35,609 nt of DNA from Methanocella_A sp964548585 (GCA_964548585.1 CAZJRS010000031.1:1-35609); one strand, 5' to 3'; shown: positions 1 through 8,484, counted from the first letter of the stretch. Notes: generated by a model from the letters alone, not told the origin. Made by a program: numbers and translations.

Positions 1-701
1 TACCGCACCGGCTCGTACTCGGTCTTGCCGCGTCCGAGCGCGTGTAACCTCAAGGTATTAGAAAGGTGGAAAGAGACGGTCTTCATGTAGCCCCATTTGC
101 GGATGCGCCTGGTCGATACGTAGACGAGGGCTTCGGGGTTGAACATGATCGGACCGATGCTCTTGACTCTGTTGCAGAGCTCTACGTCCTCTCCGGTGTA
201 TAGGCGGGTGTTGAAGCCGCCGACCTTCCTGAAGGCGTTCTTTTTAACGGCGAAGTTCGCCCCGGGGACGGAGGGCTTATTGATCTTTGCCATGAACTGC
301 GAGTAGGGAGGCAGCACATACCGGCAGAAATGGCTTTCGAACCGGGTGCCGTCAAGCGGCATCAACGTTCCGTGGACTCCTGCAGCTTGCGGGTCTTCAA
401 GGGTGGACGCAATGTGAGCCAGCCAGTTGGGCGTGATGAACGTGTCCGCGTCGGTAAAAGCCAGGACATCATATCTGGCCATATCTGCTCCGATCTGGCG
501 ACCGCGAGAAATCGTGCTTTTTGGGTGAGTGATTACACGGTCGGCGAGCGCCTCGGAGATCTGTACTGTGCCATCCGTGCTGCTGTCGTCCGACACGATG
601 ACCTCGTAGTTCCCGTCGAACTGCTGGTGCTGAAGAGACTTCAGGCACCTCTCGATGTATTTCTCCTCATTATAGGCGGGAATTACGACAGAAATATTCA
701 T
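1..701 (-). CDS. Family-2 (GT-A) glycosyltransferase, 3' end missing
   Basis: This gene reads leftward from an ATG at 701 and leaves the window, with 233 codons visible and no stop. The translation begins MNISVVIPAYNEEKYIERCL, the classic start of a GT2 nucleotide-sugar-binding fold. A DDSSTDGT segment follows at residues 38-45, a DAD metal-binding (DXD) motif at 84-86, a conserved PGANFAVKKNAF stretch near 146-157, and a GED motif at 170-172 that would hold the catalytic base. It should move a sugar from a nucleotide- or lipid-linked donor onto a glycan, lipid or protein acceptor at the cytoplasmic membrane face; donor and acceptor cannot be told. Any C-terminal membrane helices lie outside the window. 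It diverges from the gene at 863. Family assignment is firm. Confidence 0.9.
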   Translation of the reverse strand, partial: MNISVVIPAYNEEKYIERCLKSLQHQQFDGNYEVIVSDDSSTDGTVQISEALADRVITHPKSTISRGRQIGADMARYDVLAFTDADTFITPNWLAHIASTLEDPQAAGVHGTLMPLDGTRFESHFCRYVLPPYSQFMAKINKPSVPGANFAVKKNAFRKVGGFNTRLYTGEDVELCNRVKSIGPIMFNPEALVYVSTRRIRKWGYMKTVSFHLSNTLRLHALGRGKTEYEPVR

Positions 702-862
702 TTTTTTCACCGTGCAGCTACGCTGTAATGCACATTTGTCGATCCTTGTGTGGGCCGTTATTCGATAATGTTTCTAATGGGTTATAAGTCTTATGTGACT
801 GTGAGATTCTCCCCTATCTTCATATATTTCCCCGACCATGAAGATACAGAGATAAAACACCG

Positions 863-1639
863 GTGAGTGAGCTCATGGACCGCAACAGACAGCTGATATA
901 CGCGGCGATTGCCGCAGTCGTACTAGTACTACTGATCGCCTGCGGGCTGAACTATCTCGCGTTGCAGTCCTCAAACCAGGAACTCGATTACTACAAGAAC
1001 CAGCAGAAAGAGATCGCGAAAGCGATTACAGCCGACTACATCGGGGATATGCAGGCTGCCAAAATGACGTGGGCACAGGCTCACCAGGCCGAGGCGAAGG
1101 CGCTCAACAACGAAGGGATCATTATAGAGGCGGACTATGTGGCGACGCCTTACTACTCGGCGGTCCTCGACCCTGCTAACCCGTATTACGTGAACCTTGG
1201 CCCCGCGGGAGATGTGGAGAGCGGCCAGGTGAAGATCGGCCTGGGTCAGTACTACGATGGCAACTATACTCGTGCATCCGGCTGGTCAGTCACCTACGTC
1301 GTCAATCGCTCTACACACCAGGTAGCCGGATTTACCGCATCCCTGATACAGAGCATCGCTTACAACCACTATGTCGATAACGTGGCACCGGGCATCAACA
1401 ACCAGCTGGGCGTTGCGGATGGTGTGGTAACAGGTGAAAACCAGGTCACCCTCGACACCAGTTATATCGCGGAGTCCGACACGTGGATCCATGTGACCGA
1501 GCACAAATACTGGCTGAAAAACACCGACCTGACACCCTACCTGACGATAAAGACCTACGTCAACGGGAGTACCGAGCAGGTGACGGGCGTAGATATCTCC
1601 CGGCCGTACTATACCAGCCAGGCGACTGTAATGCATTAG
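863..1639 (+). CDS. Membrane-anchored extracytoplasmic protein, function unknown
   Basis: I do not recognise the family. The 258-residue product has a hydrophobic segment at about residues 10-33, then a short polar, probably helical stretch (residues 34-80). A Tyr/Thr/Asn-rich, probably beta-rich C-terminal domain follows with few charged residues, as expected for a protein tethered outside the cell. The GTG at 863 gives the longest form. An ATG at 875 is equally likely, because GGTGAG at 862-867 would be a ribosome-binding site 7 bases before it. An AT-rich ATATATT at about 822-828 could be the TATA element. The gene stands alone between the divergent glycosyltransferase and the convergent DUF460 gene. 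The coding call is solid, since the reading is consistent with no competing frame; the function is not inferable. Confidence 0.8.
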   Translation: MSELMDRNRQLIYAAIAAVVLVLLIACGLNYLALQSSNQELDYYKNQQKEIAKAITADYIGDMQAAKMTWAQAHQAEAKALNNEGIIIEADYVATPYYSAVLDPANPYYVNLGPAGDVESGQVKIGLGQYYDGNYTRASGWSVTYVVNRSTHQVAGFTASLIQSIAYNHYVDNVAPGINNQLGVADGVVTGENQVTLDTSYIAESDTWIHVTEHKYWLKNTDLTPYLTIKTYVNGSTEQVTGVDISRPYYTSQATVMH

Positions 1640-1704
1640 ATTTGAGTCCTGGGAAAAACGCCGTAAACACTGGTCATCACTGAACTTACAGGGCTGAGCC
1701 CTGA

Positions 1705-3687
1705 TCACTGGTTCTGGCCCTGCCCGGTTTTCCTGAACTCCCGCCTTCTCTCGGACTTATAGTCCGCGATGATGCCGTTGAACCAGCTGGCGCTCTTCTC
1801 TTTTTCGTTCTTCGCCAGAAATTCCTTCCACCGCTCTATGGCGGCGTCCAGCTTGTGAGAGTCCAGCACTGCGAAGTCGTCCACCAGCTTGAGGGCGACG
1901 TCTTCCTTCGAGACTACGGGCACCTTGGCTTCGAGGAACTTTTCCTCGGCCAGGTGAGACATGAAGGTGCCCCGGATGACAACTCTGATGCCTTTTTCGA
2001 TGAGCATCGCAGCCGCCTGATGCCCTCCGCCCGCGTCCCGGATGAAGACGATATCCCCCGGCTTGAGGCCCAGCTTCTTGTCGCATGCCAGGATCGAGTC
2101 CTTACCAAGGTTTTCGATGATCTTGACGGGGGATTTGTCTCCCCTGAACTCCAGCACACGAATTTGCTTGAGCCGGTCGATGTTTGACCGAAGTTCGGAG
2201 TTGCGTTTGCGCTCGTCGTAGATCTCCTGCTTCAGCAGGACGATCTCTTTGTCCCGGATGGTGATCTCCTTGCTCTTCCGGAGGTCGTCGAGGCCCTGCT
2301 GCTGCAGGCTGCTCAGCTTCTTTTCCTTTGTCGACAGCCGATGCCGGGTCTCCGATGCTTCTCTTTTCAGATCAGAGATGTAGGACCGCAGGTTCTCGAT
2401 CTGCTCGTCCTTCTTTCTGAGCTGCTCCCGCAGCTCGGCGAGCCTTATCTCGGCGTCAGCTTCCACCGGATCCGGCACCGGCGCTGCGTGGGGCCTTACG
2501 ATCGGCTTTGGTAGGAGCTGCCCAATAGCGTTATCGATGGAAGTGCCGCCGATGGCCATGACCTTGACATCGTTGGCGAGATGCGCCGGTGCCTTGCGGT
2601 CAATCTGGGCGAACTTGCTCTTGTACGCATTATAAGCCTTGATCGCGGCTGAAAGCGCGTCCCGCTCGTGGTCGTTGTTGTAGCCGTAAGGCTTCGCTAT
2701 CCTGACCTTTTCGTCCACGGATATGCGCTCGTCAGGGGCGAACAGCGTGGCCTTGAAAGACCTCTTGATTTTCTCCACGGTGTCAGGCGGGGGATATACG
2801 TCGGTGGCGACGATAACCGGCTTCCCCCGCTCCCGGATATACTCGACGATGTCTGGTATGGACATGACGCGGGAGCTAATCAGGCCCTTCAGCTCACCAT
2901 TCAGGTTCAGGATGGCGACGCCGATGGTAGTCCCAGGGTCGATGCCTACGATCAGGTGCTCTCTGGCCTTTCGCTCGAGTGGTATGAACTCGATCGTGTC
3001 TTTCTCTACGCTGGTAACAGTCACCTGTACGTCTTCCTCACGGGAGTTGTGAATGCCCAGCTCCGACCTCTTTCTATTGACGATAAAAGTACCGTTTACG
3101 AGGCCTCCGAAGCCCTCTGTTACTTTTGCTTCGTGGTCTATCGATTTCAGCTTCGCCTCGACGTCTCTGACCTTCTCCCGGACCTTGCCCTGGACCTTAC
3201 GTCGATACCGGTTCTGGCTCCAGCCACCCCTGCCCAGAGATCGGGCCCGGCTGACCTTGATGATCGTCTTGTCCTCAAAGACAGATACGATATACCCGAC
3301 ACCCATGGCTGCAAGGCTGGCGCAGGCAAACGCCTCTTCCACCGGGACCATGGGATTAAAGACAATGCCCTTCTCCTTTCCGAGGCGGGTCAAGGGTTCC
3401 TGGTGCTCGTTACCCGTCACCTGGACGAGCCTGACGTCGGACGGCAGACGCTTTAAAAGGGAAATCAGCTCTTTCCGGTTCGAAGCGAGCTCGGTGATAC
3501 TGTCCACTGCGAGCAGGTCCGGGCGGTACTGGCGGATCATCCGTAAAAGCTTAAAAAGGCTGATGTCCGGGAAGCGCTCGACTTCGCCATTCAGGATCAC
3601 CAGCGCGTACCGGGGCGTTTCCCGGGACCGGCTTGACCCGTGGACGATGTCGACGCCGAATATGACATTAGGAGTCTGGGTTGGCAT
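1705..3687 (-). CDS. DUF460 (COG2433-type) RNase H-fold protein
   Basis: The product has 660 residues. The N-terminal part opens with VIFGVDIVHGSS and continues with an acid-rich fold. At about residues 245-350 a second segment begins HLIVGIDPGTTIGVAILNLN, resembling the RuvC/YqgF-type RNase H fold with the first catalytic aspartate in DPGTT and a later acidic ERDALSAA. A predicted coiled coil covers about residues 400-510, rich in E, K, R and L heptads. The C-terminal 120 residues form a small alpha/beta domain ending in a basic tail. This order matches the archaeal DUF460 family, whose biochemical role is not established; a nucleic-acid-processing role is inferred from the fold. The ATG at 3687 immediately precedes the conserved start. 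It is transcribed alone. Confidence 0.88.
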   Translation of the reverse strand: MPTQTPNVIFGVDIVHGSSRSRETPRYALVILNGEVERFPDISLFKLLRMIRQYRPDLLAVDSITELASNRKELISLLKRLPSDVRLVQVTGNEHQEPLTRLGKEKGIVFNPMVPVEEAFACASLAAMGVGYIVSVFEDKTIIKVSRARSLGRGGWSQNRYRRKVQGKVREKVRDVEAKLKSIDHEAKVTEGFGGLVNGTFIVNRKRSELGIHNSREEDVQVTVTSVEKDTIEFIPLERKAREHLIVGIDPGTTIGVAILNLNGELKGLISSRVMSIPDIVEYIRERGKPVIVATDVYPPPDTVEKIKRSFKATLFAPDERISVDEKVRIAKPYGYNNDHERDALSAAIKAYNAYKSKFAQIDRKAPAHLANDVKVMAIGGTSIDNAIGQLLPKPIVRPHAAPVPDPVEADAEIRLAELREQLRKKDEQIENLRSYISDLKREASETRHRLSTKEKKLSSLQQQGLDDLRKSKEITIRDKEIVLLKQEIYDERKRNSELRSNIDRLKQIRVLEFRGDKSPVKIIENLGKDSILACDKKLGLKPGDIVFIRDAGGGHQAAAMLIEKGIRVVIRGTFMSHLAEEKFLEAKVPVVSKEDVALKLVDDFAVLDSHKLDAAIERWKEFLAKNEKEKSASWFNGIIADYKSERRREFRKTGQGQNQ

Positions 3688-4074
3688 TGTCGTGTGGAAT
3701 CTGTTGATCTGTTATGTGTACCACGGCGGTTCAAAAAGTTTTTCATGCCCTGAGTGCGGCGATTCAGGCGGCGATTGAGCGGCCTGCCTTCGCATCACTT
3801 CCCGATTACTGTCAATAGAGTATTGGATGTTGAGGATATTAATATTATCTCTATAGTATACATATGGAATCAAAAGGGCTGTACTTAGACAACATCACAG
3901 TAACTTTTCTACGGGTATGAAAAAGGACTGTGTAAGGCTGGTTGTATCGGTAGAAGTGTCAGAATAAACTTGTTCATCCTATCTCTGTGGTGCGCCGTTG
4001 AAGCGCCAGGCTCGCCAAGAAACGCCAAGGACGCCAAGCGGCTCGTTGCTATTGCATGGCACTAAAAACATATT
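3688..4074. other. Intergenic stretch of 387 bp
   Basis: No credible gene is seen. The left part should hold the promoter of the DUF460 gene. The middle (about 3830-3870) is strongly AT-rich. The right part, downstream of the large regulator gene, carries the CGCCAAG tandem at 4004-4041 and a T-rich run on the minus strand near 4063-4068 that may end transcription of the regulator. Confidence 0.6.
4004..4041. repeat. Short tandem repeat, four CGCCA(A)G units
   Basis: Four units with the core CGCCAAG (the first is CGCCAGG) follow each other every 9-10 bases. The same core occurs in both arms of the inverted repeat at 27436-27499, so this may be a dispersed intergenic repeat family. Confidence 0.6.
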
Positions 4075-7000
4075 TCAAATGCAGGGCAAGCCAGAGAGAG
4101 CTATTATTTTCTCCGCGAACTCACTCTTCACCGAGTACGCATATCTGCCCTCAGTCGTCTTTTGCCTGTCGGCCACGCCTTTTTCGTACAACTCTTTCAT
4201 GTACATGCTTACTGCGCTGTCGTGCTGGTCCAGCTTTTTACATAGATCGGCGTTCGTCATCCCAGGGCTTTCGATCAGCGCCTGGAGGATCCTTCCAGTG
4301 GTGTCCCGACGCATGAGAGATATGGCCAGCTGGTCCCCCTTGCTGTAAAAATTTGAGTTTCGGAAGTACCGGACGAACTTTCCGTCGTTGAACTGCACGA
4401 CCTTGTGGTTGAGTTCAAGGATGAGCATATGGTACCGTACAGTGCCCATGTTCATACCGGAACCGCGGGAGATCTCGTACATGGTGACGCCGGGGTTGTC
4501 AGTGATATACGCGGAAACTTTGTTCCTGTTCTGGTTTTTGTTCAGCTTGTTCTTTGCCCTGGCCACGGTACCGAACAGGAGAAATTTGATGGCCAGGAAT
4601 GCGATCGCGAGGATTGCGAGCCCGGTGATGGCGGTCACCGAGACTGTTGATATGCCGCCGTTGCCTGCTCCGAAAAAGATGGTGCTGTTGTTGACCATGG
4701 CAACGGTGGTGAAAGTGTCCAGCGGCTTCTCGAACGCTATTTCTCCTGCATCACTCAGCGCGTAGACTCCCGAGGTATAAACGCAATTGGGAGTTCCCCG
4801 GGCGATCGACCGGTCGTAGTTCACGATACTTGCGATCACAAATACCGTATCCTTCCCCTGATAGATGGCAATTTTATTATCCGTCAGGATCTGGTTCCGG
4901 ATGGGTAATGCTCCTCTACCATACAGGTCCGTTTCCATCGTGTACTTATGATCGGATGGTATTACATACGTCCAGAGCACCTCATCATGTATCAGATCAT
5001 ATGCCCGTAAGGCGAACGGAGTCAGATCAGTGAGGTTTTTCGGCTCGTAGCGATCGTCATATATCACATCGTAAATGACGCCATCGCTGCCGCCAGTCTG
5101 CATAACCGGATTATAGTTCATCTTGTATTTTCGAGGTGCTGATATGTCCCTGCCGTTATGGCTTATGACATATACCATGTATTCGAAAGTTGAAGTGTCC
5201 AGGTATGCCATGTACACATTATCACTGGAATCTACCGGCATCAGGGGGAATAACTGGTAAACCCCGGACTCCATGTGTTTCGACCATTTCAGGTTACCAT
5301 TTTTATCTAGTGCTACCACGCCGCTCTGGACCGGGACATACAGGGTGCCGTGCTGGTATAGCGGAGTCGTGCCATAGGCAGCTCGCAACCCTTCGACAAC
5401 GTACTGTGGGGAAGCACGATCGCCGATGTCTTTTTGCCATAGCAGCATGCCGTTTTTACCGTAAGCCTTCACCAGGCTGGATGGCGTCCTGTAATCCGCA
5501 TACGTAGAATTGCCATCGATCTTGTATTCATACCAGTAGCGTCTGACCGCATCCACCACGTAGATGTTGCCTTCTTCATCTATGCCTGCCGGTGCTGAAA
5601 CGTTCTGGATTCTACACACGACTGTGCCATTCTTATCCAGCACAGTCTCGTTGTACCCATGGAAGACATAGACCCTGTCCCCGACAGCAGTGATCAGCGT
5701 GTCATCGAATGGCGTGGCCCATGTATCTAATGGAACCTCCCACAAGATCGTACCTTCCGGCGAGATGGCAATGACTGCCCAGGTATAGCCTTTAGCCGTA
5801 GTATTGTCATAGTAATTACCCCAGTCCCAGAAACCGGGGCCCGGGACGTTTGGATCTACATAGACGTACAGCGTGCCGTTGGATAAGCCGTAAACGGGCC
5901 ATGACATTCCCATCATAGCTCCGCCCCCGCTTATGCCCATCATAACTGGCCTGTCTCTTGGGCAACATATGCGCCACCGATCGGGTACCGTCAGGTTCCA
6001 CTTTTCACTCCCGTTCGGGCTTATGCACCGAATAACGTTGCCTTTGAATGTGTATATGTTGCCATTTCCGGCATCAGCCATGTAATCGATATTGCCACCC
6101 GGCTCCGCACTCCAGTTCTCGACCACAGTGACATTGCTATTTGCCGGTTTTGTCGTCTGGCTGAATGGAATTGTCGGCCTCACCGGCAAGGGGCTTGCTG
6201 TCGGAACCGGGGTAGCTTCAGAGTGCTGCCCGACGAAAACCTGCACAGGCGATGCAATCCCGTCATTAGAAAACTTACCGATGCCGATCTGTCCTGCGTA
6301 ATTATCGCCCCAGGCAAAGACTGTCCCATCGGTTCTCAGTACCAGACTGTGACTGCCGCCAGCAGAGATCTCCTTCACTCCGGTCAGGTTAAGCACCGGC
6401 TCCGGGACAGCAACCGGATATCCAAAAAGCTGGCCGTTGCCTAACATTCCCCGCTGGTGCTCTCCCCAGGTATAGACCCGCCCGTCGCGAGTGAGGGCCA
6501 CAGAAAACCCGTCACCTGCAGCCACCTGTACGACGTTCTTTAGACGATCGGCTTTTACCGGAGTAAGCTGGACGCTGTAATCGGTGACGTTCCCGAGCGG
6601 GTAATACATGTTATGGCCCCAGCCCCAGACGGTGCCATCAGCCTTCACTGCAAGGGTTGTGCTATCTCCGCTGCTGATGCTGACGATGTCAGATATGGGC
6701 ACATTGACCGGGGTAGCCCTGTTTGACGTGTTACCATCGCCGATCTCTTCACCCTCTCCCCAGGCCCAGACGGTGCCGTCGTTTTTTAACGCTATGGAAT
6801 GAAATGCGCCACAGGCGATCGTCTTGACGTCGGAGATCGGCACCCTGACAGGCTCCGGCACACTGATATTATTATCCAGGCTGCTGCCGTTTGCATCCAC
6901 CGGGCTCATCAAGCCTGTGCCGAGTTCTCCCTCGATACCTCGGCCCCAGGCCCAGACTGTGCCGTCATTCTTCAATGCGAGCATATGGCCCCACCCGGCT

Positions 7001-7425
7001 GCAACGGCTTTCACATCATCAATTCCTTTAACCTGAACTGGGGTAGACCGGGAGATGTTGGTTCCATCGCCAAGCTGCCCCCAGTCATTGTCACCCCACG
7101 CCCAAACTGTACCGTCGTTTTTCAGGACCACTGTCGATGTACCCCCGGATGCGACGGCCTTCACATCATCGATCGGCACCTTCGCCGGGACCAGCCTGTT
7201 CGTATTTCCGCCGTCTCCGAGCTGCCCTGAGTTGCCGTCACCCCAAGCCCATAAAGTACCATCATCCATGACTGCGAAGCTGCATTTGTATCCCGCGACA
7301 ACTGATTTTACTCCCGGACCCTGTTCAAGCCCTGCCTCCGGGACAGGCAGAACAGCAGCTATCATCAACCCGATAAGCGCCAGAAGCCCGATGATCCAGA
7401 CATACTTCCATATGTAAAGTTTCAT
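4075..7425 (-). CDS. Membrane-spanning regulator: RCC1 propeller, PQQ-like propeller, TM helix, two winged helices
   Basis: The product has 1116 residues. A signal-anchor helix lies at about 8-27. Residues 38-405 hold about seven RCC1 blades, each with a variant of V.AG..HS.ALK.DGTVWAWG and GQLGDG. A Pro/Thr-rich linker (405-435) leads to a second beta-propeller at 440-925 with PQQ-like blade features such as GNLKWSKHMESG. A transmembrane helix lies at about 930-952. The last 164 residues are cytoplasmic by this topology and contain two winged helix-turn-helix units. The first is around residues 965-1025 with GVTMYEISRGSGMNMGTVRY, the second around 1040-1105. It is thus a one-component receptor with sensor outside and DNA-binding part inside. 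The ligand is unknown. The second wing module is paralogous to that of 32029-34275. An SD-like GGTGAAG precedes the ATG at 7425. Confidence 0.88.
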   Translation of the reverse strand: MKLYIWKYVWIIGLLALIGLMIAAVLPVPEAGLEQGPGVKSVVAGYKCSFAVMDDGTLWAWGDGNSGQLGDGGNTNRLVPAKVPIDDVKAVASGGTSTVVLKNDGTVWAWGDNDWGQLGDGTNISRSTPVQVKGIDDVKAVAAGWGHMLALKNDGTVWAWGRGIEGELGTGLMSPVDANGSSLDNNISVPEPVRVPISDVKTIACGAFHSIALKNDGTVWAWGEGEEIGDGNTSNRATPVNVPISDIVSISSGDSTTLAVKADGTVWGWGHNMYYPLGNVTDYSVQLTPVKADRLKNVVQVAAGDGFSVALTRDGRVYTWGEHQRGMLGNGQLFGYPVAVPEPVLNLTGVKEISAGGSHSLVLRTDGTVFAWGDNYAGQIGIGKFSNDGIASPVQVFVGQHSEATPVPTASPLPVRPTIPFSQTTKPANSNVTVVENWSAEPGGNIDYMADAGNGNIYTFKGNVIRCISPNGSEKWNLTVPDRWRICCPRDRPVMMGISGGGAMMGMSWPVYGLSNGTLYVYVDPNVPGPGFWDWGNYYDNTTAKGYTWAVIAISPEGTILWEVPLDTWATPFDDTLITAVGDRVYVFHGYNETVLDKNGTVVCRIQNVSAPAGIDEEGNIYVVDAVRRYWYEYKIDGNSTYADYRTPSSLVKAYGKNGMLLWQKDIGDRASPQYVVEGLRAAYGTTPLYQHGTLYVPVQSGVVALDKNGNLKWSKHMESGVYQLFPLMPVDSSDNVYMAYLDTSTFEYMVYVISHNGRDISAPRKYKMNYNPVMQTGGSDGVIYDVIYDDRYEPKNLTDLTPFALRAYDLIHDEVLWTYVIPSDHKYTMETDLYGRGALPIRNQILTDNKIAIYQGKDTVFVIASIVNYDRSIARGTPNCVYTSGVYALSDAGEIAFEKPLDTFTTVAMVNNSTIFFGAGNGGISTVSVTAITGLAILAIAFLAIKFLLFGTVARAKNKLNKNQNRNKVSAYITDNPGVTMYEISRGSGMNMGTVRYHMLILELNHKVVQFNDGKFVRYFRNSNFYSKGDQLAISLMRRDTTGRILQALIESPGMTNADLCKKLDQHDSAVSMYMKELYEKGVADRQKTTEGRYAYSVKSEFAEKIIALSGLPCI

Positions 7426-7455
7426 GTGATATCTTCACCCTGACCGAGTATCGCT

Positions 7456-7486
7456 AATGGTAGCTACCATTGTGATATAGTAGCTA
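7456..7486 (-). promoter_or_regulatory. Promoter with 16-bp palindromic operator candidate for the propeller regulator
   Basis: On the minus strand a TATA-like CTATATCA lies at about 7481-7474, predicting a transcription start near 7452. A perfect palindrome AATGGTAGCTACCATT fills 7456-7471, between the TATA box and the predicted start. The GTAGCTA core recurs at 7480-7486, exactly 20 bp (two helical turns) from the copy at 7460-7466 and overlapping the TATA box. Binding here would block the polymerase, so autorepression is a plausible inference. Confidence 0.55.
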
Positions 7487-7529
7487 AATGGGGAAGAGCA
7501 TATAAGTAATTTCTATCATAATCGTTTAG

Positions 7530-7629
7530 NNNNNNNNNNNNNNNNNNNNNNNNNNNNNNNNNNNNNNNNNNNNNNNNNNNNNNNNNNNNNNNNNNNNNNN
7601 NNNNNNNNNNNNNNNNNNNNNNNNNNNNN
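7530..7629. other. Assembly gap (100 N)
   Basis: Exactly 100 undetermined bases, the conventional placeholder for a gap of unknown length. A plus-strand TATA-like CATATAAG at 7499-7506 just before it suggests that a promoter, and possibly a gene, reads into the gap. Confidence 0.95.
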
Positions 7630-7650
7630 TATTTGTAAGGGGGAAAACAT

Positions 7651-8115
7651 CTGTTACATGTTAGAAGAATCGGAGCAATTGCTATAGTTGTACTGCTCAT
7701 CGCTGCGATGATCGTGGCCATGGTCCCTCCTGCCTCAGCGGCATCGGCAGCGGCCAGCAGTGCCGCGGCATCCGGCGGCGGGTTCAGGGGCTTCGGTGGT
7801 GGCAGCGCTGCCAGCAGTGCCGCAGCAGCCGGCGGCGGGTTCGGTGGCTTCGGTGGCGCCAGCGCTGCCAGCAGCGCCAGCGCGGGCGGCTACGGCCTGG
7901 GTGGCTGGGGCGGGAACAACTGGGGCGGCAACTGGGGCGGCAACAACTGGGGCTGGAACAGGGGCTTTAACAACTGGGGCGGCAACTGGGGCGGCAACTG
8001 GGGCGGCAACAACTGGGGCATAAACAACTGGGGCATAAACAACTGGGGTATCAATCCCTTGTGGAATACCTGGGGACTGAATCCCTGGTGGGGCAACCGC
8101 GTGGCCTGGGTGTGA
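7651..8115 (+). CDS. Secreted Gly/Asn/Trp-rich repeat protein, CTG start
   Basis: Starting at CTG 7651 the product has 154 residues. It has a signal peptide (hydrophobic VRRIGAIAIVVLLIAAMIVAMV then a PPASA-A cleavage-like site), an Ala/Ser/Gly region, and a C-terminal half of GGNWGGNNWG-type repeats with 16 tryptophans in total. No in-frame ATG, GTG or TTG stands before the signal peptide. The ATG at 7708 would cut most of the hydrophobic segment away. The CTG is preceded by GGGGG with a 7-base spacer, and the 12 bases GGGGGAAAACAT before it are identical in the paralogue at 8485. The gene lies just right of the assembly gap, so its promoter is unseen. Low-complexity composition prevents a family call; a surface or matrix structural role is inference. 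Confidence 0.75.
   Translation: MLHVRRIGAIAIVVLLIAAMIVAMVPPASAASAAASSAAASGGGFRGFGGGSAASSAAAAGGGFGGFGGASAASSASAGGYGLGGWGGNNWGGNWGGNNWGWNRGFNNWGGNWGGNWGGNNWGINNWGINNWGINPLWNTWGLNPWWGNRVAWV
7901..8055 (+). repeat. Coding tandem repeats of N(N)WG(G/I) units
   Basis: Short in-frame DNA repeats built on AACTGGGGCGGC encode alternating GGNWGG and GGNNWG. They end with three 18-bp units encoding NNWGI. They lie wholly inside the Trp-rich gene. Confidence 0.85.
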
Positions 8116-8484
8116 TCTGGTTACCTGTGCATGAATAAAATGAAGTGGACGCATCCGGAAGCGATCTGGATGAGTCCTGTTTTTTATCATTAATACTAAT
8201 GTAGCGTCCGTTTTTTAGACCTGAATCTGAATCCCGGCAACCCATCGGTTTACTCACTGCAAATCCCGTAAACTTATATGGCAGAATAACTGCTCTTATC
8301 GCCATATACCAGATATTTTTAATCATTTGAGCCATATGATGTTAAATTACCAGCTATTTTAAAAACAGAGTAATATTTTAACGGTTTATCCTTAAATCTC
8401 TTCGATAAACGACGTTTTTGCGATTTTAAATCCCAGCCTTTTTATCATCAGTGGCATTAATCACTTTTTGTAGGGGGAAAACAT
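8116..8484. other. Intergenic stretch of 369 bp between the two Gly-rich paralogues
   Basis: No credible gene is seen on either strand; a minus-strand open frame here is a shadow with no supporting start. The stretch is AT-rich towards the right. Three GCCATAT heptamers are present, one as the inverse ATATGGC at 8276-8282 and two direct at 8301-8307 and 8331-8337. The first pair can form a 7-bp stem. The promoter of the second paralogue is at its right end. Confidence 0.6.
8437..8446 (+). promoter_or_regulatory. TATA box of the second Gly-rich gene
   Basis: CCTTTTTATC lies here, predicting a transcription start near 8468. This gives a leader of about 17 bases that contains the GGGGG ribosome-binding site at 8473-8477. 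Confidence 0.45.

Noticed and set aside
838..855. Minigene ATG-AAG-ATA-CAG-AGA-TAA just before the orphan gene
   Set aside because: Five codons in a leader are easily chance; no ribosome-binding site is visible. An upstream regulatory peptide cannot be supported.
2668..3456. Long plus-strand open frame opposite the DUF460 gene
   Set aside because: Third-position bias of a GC-moderate gene keeps the opposite frame open; the translation has no recognisable domain, and the minus-strand protein is clearly real.
7901..8055. Regularly spaced repeats that could suggest a CRISPR array
   Set aside because: The repeats are in frame, very short, without unique spacers, and encode the glycine repeats.
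7735..8190. Minus-strand Pro/Ala/Val-rich open frame opposite the Trp-rich gene
   Set aside because: It is the shadow of the GGC/AAC/TGG repeats read in reverse; it has no signal peptide, promoter or ribosome-binding site.
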